Source: Zygnema cylindricum
Taxonomy: Eukaryota; Streptophyta; Zygnematophyceae; Zygnematales; Zygnemataceae
Direction of reading: 5' to 3'
NCBI GenBank assembly: GCA_037447655.1
Contig: JBBHKE010000085.1
Coordinates: 85,356 to 147,355 of the forward strand
DNA length: 62,000 bases
A program made the position numbers and the translations under genes. Shown piece after piece: positions 11,641-23,502 of this stretch. The notes under the pieces were generated by a model, which saw only the letters and a list, made by a program, of their open reading frames with translations, searched no databases and was not told the DNA's origin. Position 1 is the first letter of the stretch, and each line of letters opens with the position of its first letter.

Positions 11641-12119
11641 TTTAGTGTCTTTACAATTTTTCTTAAATTGTGGAATGTAAGAAATATACGAAAGCTACGA
11701 AATAAACGAATACTACGTAGTTTTCGTAAAAAAGTCCAAATCCACACGAATAGGACATCTATGGTTTACACCAAATTTTGGCACGTAACTCCGATTGAAG
11801 GTGTCTTTTGACACGTCATATGCTTCGACGTCATTAAACATAGGCGCGAAAACAAACATGCAGTTTTTCAAACTTACTACTACTTACTAATACGCGCGAA
11901 AACAACGAAATAATCGTTCGCATGTTGTTTTTGCTACGTCAGTTTTTCAAGTTACCGTTGGCCTGTTTCAAAGAAAAACGCAGCTTTAACTTCGCTTCAA
12001 TATCCCCAAATATTTTGAGGAAGTTTGATTGTACAGTTTCAATGAACTTCCAAAAACAAAAAAGGTGGTGCTCCAAAAGCCTTACATTATTCGAACGCTC
12101 GTATGTTTTGGACGTGATT

Positions 12120-12208
12120 GTTTTTTCGGTGGGAATAGGCTATCAATCAACCCGGTCTGTAGAGTTGGCCGTACGATTACATGAAATTCTGATGGAACTT
12201 CACCCTAA
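12120..12208. mobile_element. One end of a PIF/Harbinger-like MITE
   Basis: The plus strand reads CTGATGGAACTTCACCC followed by TAA, the reverse complement of the GGGTGAAGTTCCATCAG terminus seen at 60563. About 80 bp of subterminal sequence (ACCCGGTCTGTAGAGTTGGCCG) also matches the 60563 element in inverted orientation. The other end was not found. Confidence 0.55.
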
Positions 12209-12654
12209 GTCTAAAAGATTAAACTAACAAGACAACGCTAACAAAAGCGAGTATTCACCTAATTAACTATTGAAGATTACTTCCAACAACAAAGCCTACA
12301 CAAAATGACTCCTCACAACCCTAACAAGTTCCGAACCCAACTCCGATTGTCGTAGAAGTGGACCAGCACTCTTGGTGGACAATCCAAAATGCCCCATCGA
12401 TTTGCCACTATGCTTAATCAAAGAAAGGGCTCCCTTTCGGCTCATGAAAACTAAGGTGATACACATTCACGATATACTTAAACTTAAAAGATCGGTGGAG
12501 GAGGTCCCATACATATAGAATCAGAAAAAAACAATCCACACTCGCGAAAGAAATGGTCAAATGACCTGACTGTATATTAGAAAATCTCCAACACAAATGG
12601 GACAAACTAATACATCAGGTCTTCGTGAAAGCAATCCCATTCCTTTAAATTCAA

Positions 12655-13150
12655 CTTGTTGCAAGCTACGTATTATGTGCAATTCTGTGTTGTCCATTGG
12701 ACTACAAAATTCAAGAAGCCTCTAGATAGTTTTTAACTAACCCACTTTTAGCCACAATCTTTGCTGCCCAAGTAAACAAATTGATAATCTAATTGCTTCC
12801 TTGTGTAGTTTGGACTCCCTTGAGTAGGTAGCAACAAGAATCACTAAAAACGGCCTTCCAACCGATTAGTTATGAGGTGCCAAAGATGCAATTTTATTAA
12901 AACTCTCATAAAGAGAGGAGGATGTCTACCAAAATTTGCTAAGTCCTAATTCCGTCTCACAACCCCTATCTACTGCAGTACTAACCAATCAAATCAGTGT
13001 ATAGTACAGAAAGGTTCTACTGCCGATGTTCTTTCTATACAGTCTGTGTACGACAAGACCTTTTTGGTGACGCGTATCCACATTTTACTCGTCCTTATGT
13101 TCCTCGGAATTCTCGCGACCAAATGTTATCTCTCCAGGTGGCGCCAGGTC
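12655..13150. repeat. Dispersed LTR-like repeat (copy 1)
   Basis: Similar along about 430 bp to 42150-42575, both reading CAATTCTGTGT(T/C)(G/C)TCCATTGGACTAC at the left and CAGAAAGGT(T/A)CTACnnCCGATGT at the right. Its central part resembles the LTR of the 45.9-52.5 kb copia element only in layout (ACAAAATT...CTAAGTCCTAA). Probably a solo or truncated LTR of a related family. Confidence 0.55.
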
Positions 13151-13396
13151 ATGCCACGTCCGAATAAAGCGAAAGTGACCATTCTAGGATTGCGGCGGCG
13201 ATGTGTGTTGTTCGATTAAATCTGATATTTAATATTAGTCGATGAAACAAATGTTTGATTCATTTGTTTTGTGCGGATCTTGTTCGCACTATATATTAAC
13301 TAGTTCTATGTCTCCTCATTCGTAATTCCGTTAATCGGATTAAGGATTATAGTACGATTTAAATATTTATCACACCTTATGTATTTTAACGAACTC

Positions 13397-13590
13397 CTAC
13401 TGTAGACCGGTTAAAGCTGACGGCTACGCCTCGCCTTGCCGGTCAGAGGTTTGAATCTTGTTGGATTTAACCTTTTGTTGAAAGTGACTTATGTCACTAT
13501 TAGTACTGCGTATGGAGCTGAGGCAGCCATGGCTCCACTACTCTCTCTCTCTCTCTCTTTCAGTGACTACAACAAGTATGGGGGATAGAG
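13397..13590 (+). mobile_element. tRNA-headed SINE-like element (copy 2)
   Basis: Begins with a Ser/Leu-tRNA-like head: A-box region GACCGGTTAAAGC and B-box-like GAGGTTTGAATC about 40 nt later. The body contains GCAGCCATGGCTCC, then a CT run, then TGACTACAACAAGTATGGGGG. This matches the minus-strand copy at 8978-9170 in order of parts. Confidence 0.6.
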
Positions 13591-13859
13591 GAAAATGGTG
13601 GTGGCATTCTTCTCTTTTTCTACCCGACAATTTAGACCTAGAAAATACTCTATAAATCTAATAATTTTCAACAAGGATTTCATGATAATCGTTAAACATC
13701 GACGGTAACTTAATAATGTGGTACGGAACAATTGTGAAAATAAAATGTGAAAGCGCCCCCTCCCCCCCTCCCCCCCTAGCGATATCTTTGTACCCATTTC
13801 CTACTTTATCTCCATGCCATAATTTCGTACTGTTCGTATGGACCACCCGCCTCAACCGA

Positions 13860-13985
13860 TAATTATCGGGGATAAATTTTGTTGGTTCCATAATGATATA
13901 TCGAACCCTTCACCGTTCGATAATCGATAACAAAAATTATCGAATTCATCGCGATAAAAAATTACCCACTTCACAACATTACATT
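13860..13985 (-). mobile_element. Fragment related to the 4439-5323 hAT-like element
   Basis: Read on the minus strand, TAATGTTGTGAAGTGGGTAA, then TTATCGCGAT and TTATCGATTATCGAACGGT, follows the left end of the 4439 element unit for unit with scattered changes. A matching opposite end was not identified, so the copy is truncated or strongly decayed. Confidence 0.5.
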
Positions 13986-13990
13986 GCAAA

Positions 13991-14914
13991 TCGCTATCAC
14001 GTTCGAAACAATTATTGAAAAGAAACAATTAGTGTTATTAATTCTATTTTGAGTTCAAGGGCTTAACGCTAACAAAAATTAACGTTAATTTTATACACCT
14101 AACACTAGTATTAATACACATTCCCATGTTGTATCCACGATTGTCTGTGTTCACATATTCGACGCTTGAACATGTGAAAACAGGTTCTCGCGATTTTCCC
14201 TCGTCTTTATGACTTGATATCAAATCCGAGTGAGCTTTTTTGTGGCAACGCACCGTGTTGACGCCTTTATGTTATACTTATTTAGTAACGTTTGTACGAA
14301 ATAATGAGCAGTTTTTAATATAGACTAACACATTTCGTACATCACACTATGTAAGACACTCAAAATTAGAGTAATTGTTGCTAATTAAACAGTACCTAAA
14401 TTAAGGTAAGAAAAAAATATAGTTATAAATTCTATTTTAAGTTCGAGTCAAGGTGGGGAATGTTCTTATTATTTATATTTTGTTATTCAGGTATAAGTGT
14501 TTTTTTTTCGACTTTTGGGAGTTCTATTTTAGGTAAGCTCATTATGACACGAAAGTCTATTTTTGGATTACATTTTACAAGGTTTAAGAATTGTTTGTTT
14601 CGTGCTTTTTCCTTATTATTGTTTGGTTGTGAGTCTAAATATTTTTATGTAAAAAAGGTGATTATAAGTTATATATTTTGTCATTGGGATGAGCATGTTA
14701 TTTTTATTAGTTGTGGACATGGAATTCAATTTATAGACTTTAATCATTATCAAACATAAATGTCTGTTGATAAAGTTTAGGGTAGTTGTGGTGAAGTTTG
14801 TGTTGCTGCAATTGTGGTGAAGTTCGTGTTGCTGCAATAATTTTTGATATTGTTTTTCATATTTGGAATGCTAATTTTTCTAGAGCATTGTCTGCTCGAA
14901 GTGAAATATGGGCT
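13991..14914. other. AT-rich non-coding stretch
   Basis: A 99-codon open frame at 14460-14759 (rich in Phe, Leu and Ile) looks like the chance product of T-rich DNA. No recognised feature. Confidence 0.4.
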
Positions 14915-15172
14915 GATGATGATGATAATAGTGTAATGATGATGATAATGATGATGTAATGATAATGGTGATGATGATGATGATGTTGACGATGATGATG
15001 ATGACGATAATGATGTTCACGACGATGATGATGATGATGATGTAATGATGATGATGATGTAATGATGATGATGATGATGATGATGATGTGATGATGTAAT
15101 GATAATGATGATGATGATGTAATGATGATGATGATGAAGAAGATGACGATGATGATGATGATGATGTAATCA
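14915..15172. repeat. (ATG/GAT)n trinucleotide microsatellite
   Basis: About 250 bp of GATGAT units with frequent GTAATGAT and GACGAT interruptions. The minus-strand frame reads poly-Ser/His/Ile and is not a gene. Confidence 0.95.
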
Positions 15173-15330
15173 AAGTATCACCGAAACAAAGTATTCAAAT
15201 TATATGTATTGTATTCCAAAACAAAAAAAAACAGTGTGTAATATTGGTCATATTAAAAAAAACAAAGTAATCAAGTACTACCAAAACAAAGCAGTAAAAG
15301 TATTTGTGTTGTATTTTAAAATAATATATA

Positions 15331-15877
15331 TAACAGTGTTTGTAATGTTGGTCAGCCTTTGAGCTGATAATGATGTTCAACAACTTTCTTGGTTTTTAGA
15401 CTAAGTTGGTTGATCGAAAAAACAAAAAAACAAATATTCAAAGTAACAATGTAATCTAACAAACAAATATTACGAATGAAAACAAGTGTTTGTAATGTTG
15501 GTCAGCCTCCGAGCTGATAATGTTGTCTATGCAACCTTCTAAGTCTTATGACTAACTTGGTTGATCACAAAAAAAAAAAAAGTACTCAAAGTAATCAATC
15601 TACTATAATAAACAATGAAAATTAATAAATAATAAGTGATTGTAATGTTAGTCAGCTTTTGAGCTGATAATGATGTTTATGCAACCATCTGGGTCTTCGA
15701 CCAAGGTGCTCGATCGAAAACAAAAAAAAGTACTTAAAGAAATCAATATATTCTAACTATAAAAAAACATAAAAGAAAATACGTGTTTGTAGTGTTAGTC
15801 AACCATCGAGTTGATAATGATGTTGTTCCAACCTTCTAGGTCTTTGGACTAAGCTGGTTGCATCCTAGTTAAGTCTG
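15331..15877 (+). repeat. ~150-bp tandem repeat, nearly four units
   Basis: Each unit contains GTGTTTGTAATGTTGGTCAGCC, GAGCTGATAATG, an ACCTTCTAGGTCTT-like stretch, then CTAAGTTGGTTGATC and an A-rich spacer. Units start near 15331, 15484, 15635 and 15780; the last is cut short. Divergence between units is substantial, so the array is old. A T-rich stretch (15880-16020) follows. Confidence 0.85.
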
Positions 15878-18732
15878 ATGCTTTTTCTTTTTTCTTATTA
15901 TTTTATTTGTTATGTTTACATTTGTTTATTTCATTTTTGTTATGTGATCAAGGTTGTATTGTGGTTATTTATTTTGTTTGTCTTTTTTTTGTTTTCTTCT
16001 TTTGTAATATTATGTGTTGATAAAAAAAAATATAAAAAATATACATGCAACCCCTTAATATAAAATAAACAAAAACCATTAGTATTTTATTTAAACGAAT
16101 AATGGTTGAATAATGCTAATGGTTTAATGTGTATTATATATTTAACATTAAAGTATTTAATACTACATGATATATTCAGTCCATTCATTCATATCGTTCA
16201 TTAGATTAAGATCGAACGCTCAAATTAATGTGAAACTTTTACGCTTAATCAAACCCCCTACATGAACGAAACGTGAATTAAACCATCCACTTGACTTCGT
16301 CATCTTCTTCTACATACATGAACCTTTCCGCCATGGATTTTGATAGCAAATAATTAATAAACCCGTAACATACGAGTATTTAGCGTAAAATTTTGTCTTT
16401 TTCATGAAATATATTTATTAGATGTTAATTTCTGTCGCATGATACGATTTAGTCTGTCGTTTCATTTCTTAGTGTCGTTTTAGTGGACGATTGTGCCCCC
16501 ACATGGTTTTTATTTATCATACATTTATTTTGTTTCAGTTGACATAAATTGTATACAATGATTTATTTCTGACAACGGATTGAAATTTAACAGTCGCGAC
16601 GTTTAATAGTGTCGGTCGTAAAGCAAAAAACATCAGCACTAATAGAGTAATAACGATTCACGGTGTACTGCACAGTAATTAATATTTAATAACTGCCCAA
16701 ATTTGTAGCATCGGTACTATTTAAACCGTACCTACATTAACGTAAAGGAAAAAATAGAAATACTAATCCTATTTTAGGTTTGAGGTTCAAAATTTACGGG
16801 TACTGAATTAATAATATAAACACTAAAAACGATTCATGGTGTACTTACACAAAAACAAGTACGGACACGCTAGAAATAGTCGGCTCGGTTCGCCTGTTGA
16901 CGGTCACGTCCATGCTGGAAAAATCAGCACGGCGCGATGCACGGCGGCCGACCATATTGAAAATCTGTACTTTTTGGCTTTCACCAATTGGCAGATTCTC
17001 TACGAGCGACAGTGGTACTGTACCGTACAGTACCGCGAATCGTTACCATTACAACCACGCGAAACAACAAATAGGATTGTACCACGTTTCTCTATTTATT
17101 ACATCAAAATTGGAACATGACAAAGCCAATCAAAACCCAAATCACTCAACGGCTCACGATCTCACACAAAAACAATCGACGATCAATTATCGTTGTCACC
17201 AGAGACGAATGCGACTACAATGCTTTGTCCTTTTAGAAAAAGGGCAAAGCAAAAAATCGCACGATTTGAACAAGGGTGTAAACGATCCCTGCCGTTTTAC
17301 TGCTCCTAGAGAAACATCGAGGAACGTTAACGTTTTTCAGGCGACATGCGATCCAATCAAATTGCACGGGTCTTAATTTCTTTTGCAAAGGGTGGAACAT
17401 TTTTACTGTTCGACCTAACTTTCGCACTTGTGGTTCGGTCGCCCGCGCTGATAACAGAACTGCGCAGTCATGCCGAAATTGTTCCTCCCGTGTGCACACA
17501 CGCACACGAATGTTAGCAAATGTGCACGTGTACAGCGCAGCATTTTAGCTGTATTGCATACATGTGCATCTGCCCTTAGGCTGGTATTGAAGGCAAAATT
17601 TCCAACAATTTAGGTACCACGGTGCTGTACTGTAGCTGTACTTTAACTGTCCACCCGTCAGTACTTTTGTCATACGGTTCGTACAAAGTCAATGGTTTGT
17701 ACAGAGCCGCAACTGTACAATTTGTATTTTGTTCTTTGTCGGTAACATTGGCCTTGAAATTATTTGACCACAAAAAAACAGAATTGTGCCTATGAACAGG
17801 CATAGTACGGATGAAAGTCGCTGAATGGCTAGCGGTCGTCAAGGATGATCCCACCAATACAATCTCTTTAAGGACCAGATAAGACAAAGATCCAAGGATC
17901 TTAAGCTGTGGTGCTTTAGTTTTGCGGTGCATACATTTGTCATTTTGTCAGATTCTGGTACGGCATGAGCATAAAATACAAACGAAGCTTAGGTGTCACA
18001 AAAGTTGCAGAATCCCTGTGCGGCGTCGTACGCTGCTGTAATCTGACGACTGCAGTTGCTGTGTCGGATAAAAGACAAAAAAATGCAGACGTACGCAGTA
18101 CGTTTATGGATGTAAAGAACCTGCATCCTTTCGTACGTAATGTCGTTTGCTCCGCGGCTGTATCTGCAGGATGCTGTACGTCCACACAACCTTAGCTTGT
18201 CCACTTCCTTAGCTGCAAGCTACACCACATCTCTAATTTTGGTACTACAAGGAGATCTTCCTACTCGCCGACGGCCGTACTCCAAGTCATAGATGAAGTC
18301 GAATCAGAGCTGAGCTGAAAAAGTACAGAATCTACCAAACCAAGAAAATCTATCTTTACAGCTGGCCTGGAGCTGTCATGTTCTGACATGTTGCGAAGGG
18401 TACAAAAAGAGGAATAGACTGCGGACAGAAAGATTTGCTGGGGACAAATGTAGTCAACTAGTCCTAAGCATGTCTGCGTGGATACGCCAAAAATGAAAGG
18501 AAATTGTATTTTGTACCTACTAAGCAAACGGCCTCAAACTAAAGTACAGTATAGTTGGAAAGTACATAATTTCAAAAGTTCAGCCGTAAATGCCACTTGG
18601 CGAACGCACAGTAACTAAGGCCGTGTGGCCGTGTGGGGACCATGTAACCGAAACTCCGCGATGTTGTTTTTTAGGGTACTTTCGCATGTGCTAAAGTTAC
18701 AGTTATTTTCTGTCGTTTTCCTCCATAACTTA
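15878..18732. other. Non-coding stretch with repeat termini and dense GTAC
   Basis: No gene supported. Termini of the CACCGTGAATCG repeat family occur near 16655 and 16825 (AACGATTCACGGTGTAC and AACGATTCATGGTGTAC). In 17581-18200 I counted 14 GTAC tetranucleotides by eye, far above chance. Confidence 0.45.
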
Positions 18733-21568
18733 GAGCGTTGTTCCATTAGGCGGTCTCAGTAAACGTCAAAAAATCGTTTCCTGGAGCTATCGTTCCATTT
18801 GCGTGGTTCACACTTGAAAAAGGGGAAAACGGTATGGTATGGAAACGGTACTTTTTTTTGTCCGCCGTGAATTGGCACGTGACGCTAGCGTACGTCAACA
18901 GCGTGTCGTGATACGAGCCACTTGCCCGTACGAAAAAGGAAACGCTTAACGGACATGATATGTACGAATCCTTCCAAACCAAAATGTACTGCCACGCAAG
19001 CGTTTGTACAGACCGAAAATAACCGCGAAGGAACTTTGGACATGTCCTTTTTTTTTTTTTTCCATCGTTGTTTTTTTTTTTTTTTACATTACGTGTTCTC
19101 TTATGTGATTGGTCCCCTAGTTTGTTCATAAGTTTGCGACGGAATGAATTCCTGTACGGTTCACTTCCTGCGCTTCGTTTTCGAAATTCTTCAAAAACGA
19201 AAAAGTACATTCCGAACATGATGTCCGATGGCGGACGGCAGTTGCCGTTTGCTCTACGCAGCTTGTCGAGTATTGACGCATAGAACTGCATCTTTTGTCC
19301 TCCGCTACGCTCCAAAACGGTCGAAACCAACCGCCCCAACCGTCACCGCCGCGTTTTTTGTCATTTTAAGAAATTTGGCGTACGGATCCCAAAATTTAAG
19401 ACATCGTTTTCCCATTTTTCCAAGTGTGAACAACGCAATTGTGTCGGGTCACTCTTTCTCTTCCGACTTGTCACCAAAATTTAGTTTCACATAAAGGGCA
19501 AAGGTTTGCTTACAAATACACAAAAAACTAAAAATTACCTAAGACATTATTTGAGGTCAAACGTATTCGGTAGCCTTCGATCTTGGCGTGCTAGTCTAAT
19601 CCACAAGTTTTAAGTAAATCCACCTTACAACTTTTTATTTATTCTCTTTGTTAAACCGACATTTGATCCCACTTTAGATGTTCATAAAGCAGGCGAAGCT
19701 AGCACAACTCATAACATATAAATGTAATAAGTTTAGGCAATTCTATGGTGTTTAGTGGACAACTTGGTGTAAATATTACATCTTGCACAAGGTGGTTGGT
19801 ACGTAAAAAATGGTAGCGCTATAAATATCAATTAATTAACAAAAGGTTGGTGAAAGACAACTTTACCAAAAAATTAGGGTTTTTTTCAAATTTCACATTT
19901 GCATACTAACACGAGTTGGGACAATGACATTTTAAGGATTTTATTACGGGTATTGGTGTTGTTTTTAGGGGATTTTTTAAATTTGTTTTTGTTTGATTTT
20001 TAGTTTCCACCCTATAAATTTTTATGGCCCTGTGAAAAACCACAATCGTCACGATCTCCGTCCCCTTTCTCTCTAACACGTTTACAACCGCGTAAAACCT
20101 TATGAGGGCCAACCCACCCACACGAGTCGTCTCTTCAACCACCAAAATCAGGTACTAACATTTTAACAATGGAATTTAACATATGATCGCACCTTTGCTA
20201 TAAAGTGTAGGGAAACATAGGTTGTTTATATTTATATTATGGTATTATTTTGGTTACAACAAGAATAACTGCATACCTTTGTCCTTTAAAAGGACCTTTA
20301 ACTCTCCCCTTCATCAACCACCATCGGTCATAAACTCAACAACTTGCCTCGGTCCATCCACCTTTGAAAACCTCACCTAAGCCAATTACGTTGCCCGATT
20401 ACACTTGTATCCTCTCAAACGCGACACCCGAGTCCCATGTCTCTTTTTCCACCTACAACATTCGACTAACCCATCTCTTCATCAGCTAGGTGTAAACTAT
20501 TATTGTATTGTAATTCTACTAGGAGTCATTTGTTTGCGGTTAAATAAACCATATGTTATGACTGTTGGTTTGGTGAGACACGTCAAACCATGATTTCACC
20601 AAAATTAGTTATGTGTTTCCGGTTATGTGTTTTTTATAAATATCAAAATTATGTTTTTAGTTATCTTGTAAGTTCTCTCGAGTTTCATAACAACTTCGCA
20701 TATTGACCTTTTTAGTATATTTTAGTGACATAAGTTGTCAGTTGTTTTTTTATTCTTGTGTAAGCAACTACTAGTAGATTTATTCTTATAAATACCTTAC
20801 CCCAATTTGATTCGTAATTTTAAGCTTTTTGGGCTATTTGAACCGAATCCAATCGTTTTTGGCTATAGATATGGCCCAAAGTTACCTTGTAATGCCTTGT
20901 AACATCTTCCATTATTTATTATATTGTTTTTTATTTTTGCCCTCTCTCCCTCCCTTTGTCCCTTTCTCCATCTTTTCCTCTTCTCTTGTCACTCCCTTCA
21001 AATTTAGGTTTACGGATGAGGTTTAAGGAGAGGAAGGGAAGATCGTGTAGGGGGAGAGGGAGCAAGAGAGTTCCCTACCTCCCTACTCGCTACCTTATTT
21101 CTTCCCTTTCCCTTTTTTTCCTCCCTTTTCCCCTCCCCCTATCCTCTTGCCCTCTCTCATAATCGTAAAAGAAAATGTGTATCAATGGATTTTTTTGCAT
21201 CATCACAATAGACAATATTTGATGCTTGTCAAACCTTATTTGATGGTGCGTTATTACTTATACGTTGGGCGAAAAAAAACATGTTTTCCTAAATATTGGT
21301 TTGAGAATTGCGTCGGCATGTCGGAGAATGGTCCATTTGAAGTTATACACACCACTACCTTTTACTCTCTTATGCACAAAACAAACAAATTTAGTCAACA
21401 AAACAACCAATGGTCAAGTTGAAGCTAATTACAAAATAGTTTGTACCACAATGTTGGAAAAATGGAGAATTGTCCAAGTTAGACTCGACGCATGTGTATC
21501 AAGTTACAAGTTGGTTAACATAATTGGCGTATCAATTTGGTATTAGGCGCTTCCTTACATATTCAACA
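18733..21568. other. Non-coding stretch with one MITE terminus
   Basis: At 18730 the sequence TTA then GAGCGTTGTTCCATTAGG matches, in inverted orientation, the right end of the Harbinger-like element at 55860 for over 40 bp (both continue into CTCAGTAAACGTCAAAAAATCG-like sequence). No partner end was found. Pyrimidine-rich and purine-rich tracts occupy 20935-21160. No supported gene. Confidence 0.45.
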
Positions 21569-21830
21569 CGTAGCCTGGTTGGTATAGCTCTTGCATGACT
21601 TACAATAGGTATCAAGTTCGATCCCCTACTCGACCATTTTTTACGTCGATACTATGTCGCCCATGCGAAACAATGAATTTCACTGATTCTCTACATGGTA
21701 TCGAGTCTAGAGGCATTGCCTTGGCTTGGCTTGCCAACCGAGATGGGATACACAGTGGGGGGGCGTGTGGAGAATTGCCCATTATGAACTACAAGGGTGT
21801 GTATCGCGCTACGAGATAGTTCGCAAATGC
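21569..21830 (+). mobile_element. SINE-like element, plus copy of an inverted pair
   Basis: The head TAGCCTGGTTGGTATAGC...AAGTTCGATCCCC has tRNA A-box and B-box spacing. The following body (TCGCCCATGCGAAAC...TGATTCTCTACATGGTAT) matches the reverse complement of 21940-22103. The downstream part has a run of seven G at about 21758. Confidence 0.6.
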
Positions 21831-21924
21831 GACGCTTACCATTGTATCAATTTAATTTTAGCCGCTTGCATACCCATCGGCCGAGTATCTCAGATGGTAG
21901 AGGCCGTAATAACTTATTAATACA

Positions 21925-22190
21925 ACGATAATTGATAGAATGGAGAAATAGCTCGTAACATAATACACACGCGTGGAGTCCAAAGTGGACAATTCTTCAC
22001 AAGTGTCTCAAAATTTATTCCCGCTCGTGTGGGTTCCCAACGCCTCTTGGCTCCCATACCGTGTAGAGAACCGACAAAATTCAACGTTTGCATGGGCGCC
22101 AAAGTATAAATTTCGGAAAATGGCCGGTCGAGGATTAAACCTAAAACCTAGTGTTAGTTGTACAGTAGCTCTACGCTCTGAGCTTGCAGC
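21925..22190 (-). mobile_element. SINE-like element, minus copy of an inverted pair
   Basis: On the minus strand the head reads AGCTCAGAGCGTAGAGC (A-box-like), then GGTTTTAGGTTTAATCCTCG (B-box-like), then GGCGCCCATGCAAACG and GGTTCTCTACACGGTAT, as in the plus copy. The two copies are tail to tail, so a read-through RNA could fold into a long hairpin. A third tRNA-like A-box (GTATCTCAGATGGTAGAGG) lies between them near 21890. Confidence 0.6.
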
Positions 22191-23030
22191 TGATATTGTA
22201 TGGAAGTGCTTATACCATTTAGAAACAATAATGAGCGACGTTTTTTTTTTCTACACGATATTGATTGTATTGTCACAAAACGCGAATACAAACACCCTCC
22301 TTGATATGCCATAATGGAAACCGCCGGTACCATTAGGGTATGCAACATTGCTTATTTTCGTAAAAATCTCACAATATACAGATTTGCCACTTCTCTTTTA
22401 TGGATATTGGTGGGGAATTCTTACGGAAGTCGTTGTGGTGACGTTCAAAAAGGTCAAAGTCTTATCGGGAAAACGTTTTTTAATAAAATGCCCGAAATCG
22501 AAAGTACATCGCAAAATCGTTATTAGCGTTATGAACGGTATATCGGCACCCCCAAATTTTGACCCCAAAACATGAAATATAATTAATAACACTAATTATT
22601 TGTTACGTTAATTAAAGTTTTGGTGAATTAGCGTTAATAATTTTAATTTATGATATTATTGAAGAGTGTGGTGTACGGACATGTCTGGCCGTACAAAATA
22701 GTACATTGTTAAGGGAAAAAGTATGAAACATTGATTAAAATAATCGCGATCGCACGTAAAATTGCGCTCAGAATAAAAGGCGGAATGAGACTGTTTCTAT
22801 TTTAGTGTTAATATATTGTTCGCGTATTAAATATTCGGCAAAAAACCCAAATAAGAGTTAAGAATAAATTAGAGTAAAAGGATGTGACGGAGGACGATTT
22901 GTCATATTTTATACCTTTACCTGTTTTACTGTGAAGATCTTGATGGCAGATCCGCTGTACCCTAATTAGCGTTATGGATCAATTTGAGTAAACTTTTTTT
23001 TTTCGAAATCTTGAGAAACTGAAACTAGGG
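22191..23030. other. Non-coding stretch, diverged repeat family
   Basis: CGCAAAATCGTTATTAGCGTTATGAA near 22510 followed by CCCAAATTTTGACCCC resembles the left part of the repeats at 41225 and 45465, more diverged. No gene supported. Confidence 0.45.
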
Positions 23031-23038
23031 TTAATAAC

Positions 23039-23494
23039 CATAGTTTAAAAGTAGGTGAAAGTACACCAATACAATATGCCTATTGTACGCAAAAATTACA
23101 ATATACCCTTATTACCCATATTGTATTGGCCGCAAAATGAAATAAAATAGTAACATGGTTGAGTTGCACATCGTGCGATAGAGAATTAAACGTCATGTCT
23201 AAATTTTGAAAAACATTCGGACAAAAAATTATTTTTCTGTGAGTTTTGAGGTGTTTTTTATTTAAACCGTCAGATTTGGACGATCGGACGGTCGCTGATC
23301 AAAGTAGCGACTTAAGAAGGTAACATGAAAAGCCTATAACACAACTTTTGATAGGACTATCGTCAGATTTGGACGATCGGACGGTCGCTGATAAAAGTAG
23401 CGATTTAAGAAGATCACATGAAAAGCCCATAACACAACTTACGATAAAGGCGCCGACAAAAGGCCTACAATTGAAACCCTACTTTTGAACTATG
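23039..23494. mobile_element. hAT-like MITE, family CATAGTT (copy 1)
   Basis: Terminal inverted repeats CATAGTTTAAAAGTAGG and its counterpart ending CTACTTTTGAACTATG, flanked by a perfect 8-bp duplication TTAATAAC (23031-23038 and 23495-23502). It is 456 bp long with no coding capacity. An inner segment containing GTCAGATTTGGACGATCGG is itself repeated within the element (near 23272 and 23361). Same family at 43508 and 59643. Confidence 0.9.
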
Positions 23495-23502
23495 TTAATA
23501 AC

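Noticed and set aside
11922-12227. 101-codon open frame as a gene
   Set aside because: Its 3' half lies in the Harbinger-like MITE terminus and its 5' half has no domain; a chance frame.
14880-15173. Poly-Ser/His/Ile minus-strand open frame
   Set aside because: Product of the GAT/ATG trinucleotide microsatellite.
15331-15877. CRISPR-like array
   Set aside because: Units are about 150 bp, directly adjacent and strongly diverged, with no constant short repeat and unique spacers. This is plant DNA and an ordinary tandem repeat.
21569-21625. Functional tRNA gene
   Set aside because: A-box and B-box-like words are present, but the T-arm stem does not pair and the sequence continues into a repeated SINE body.
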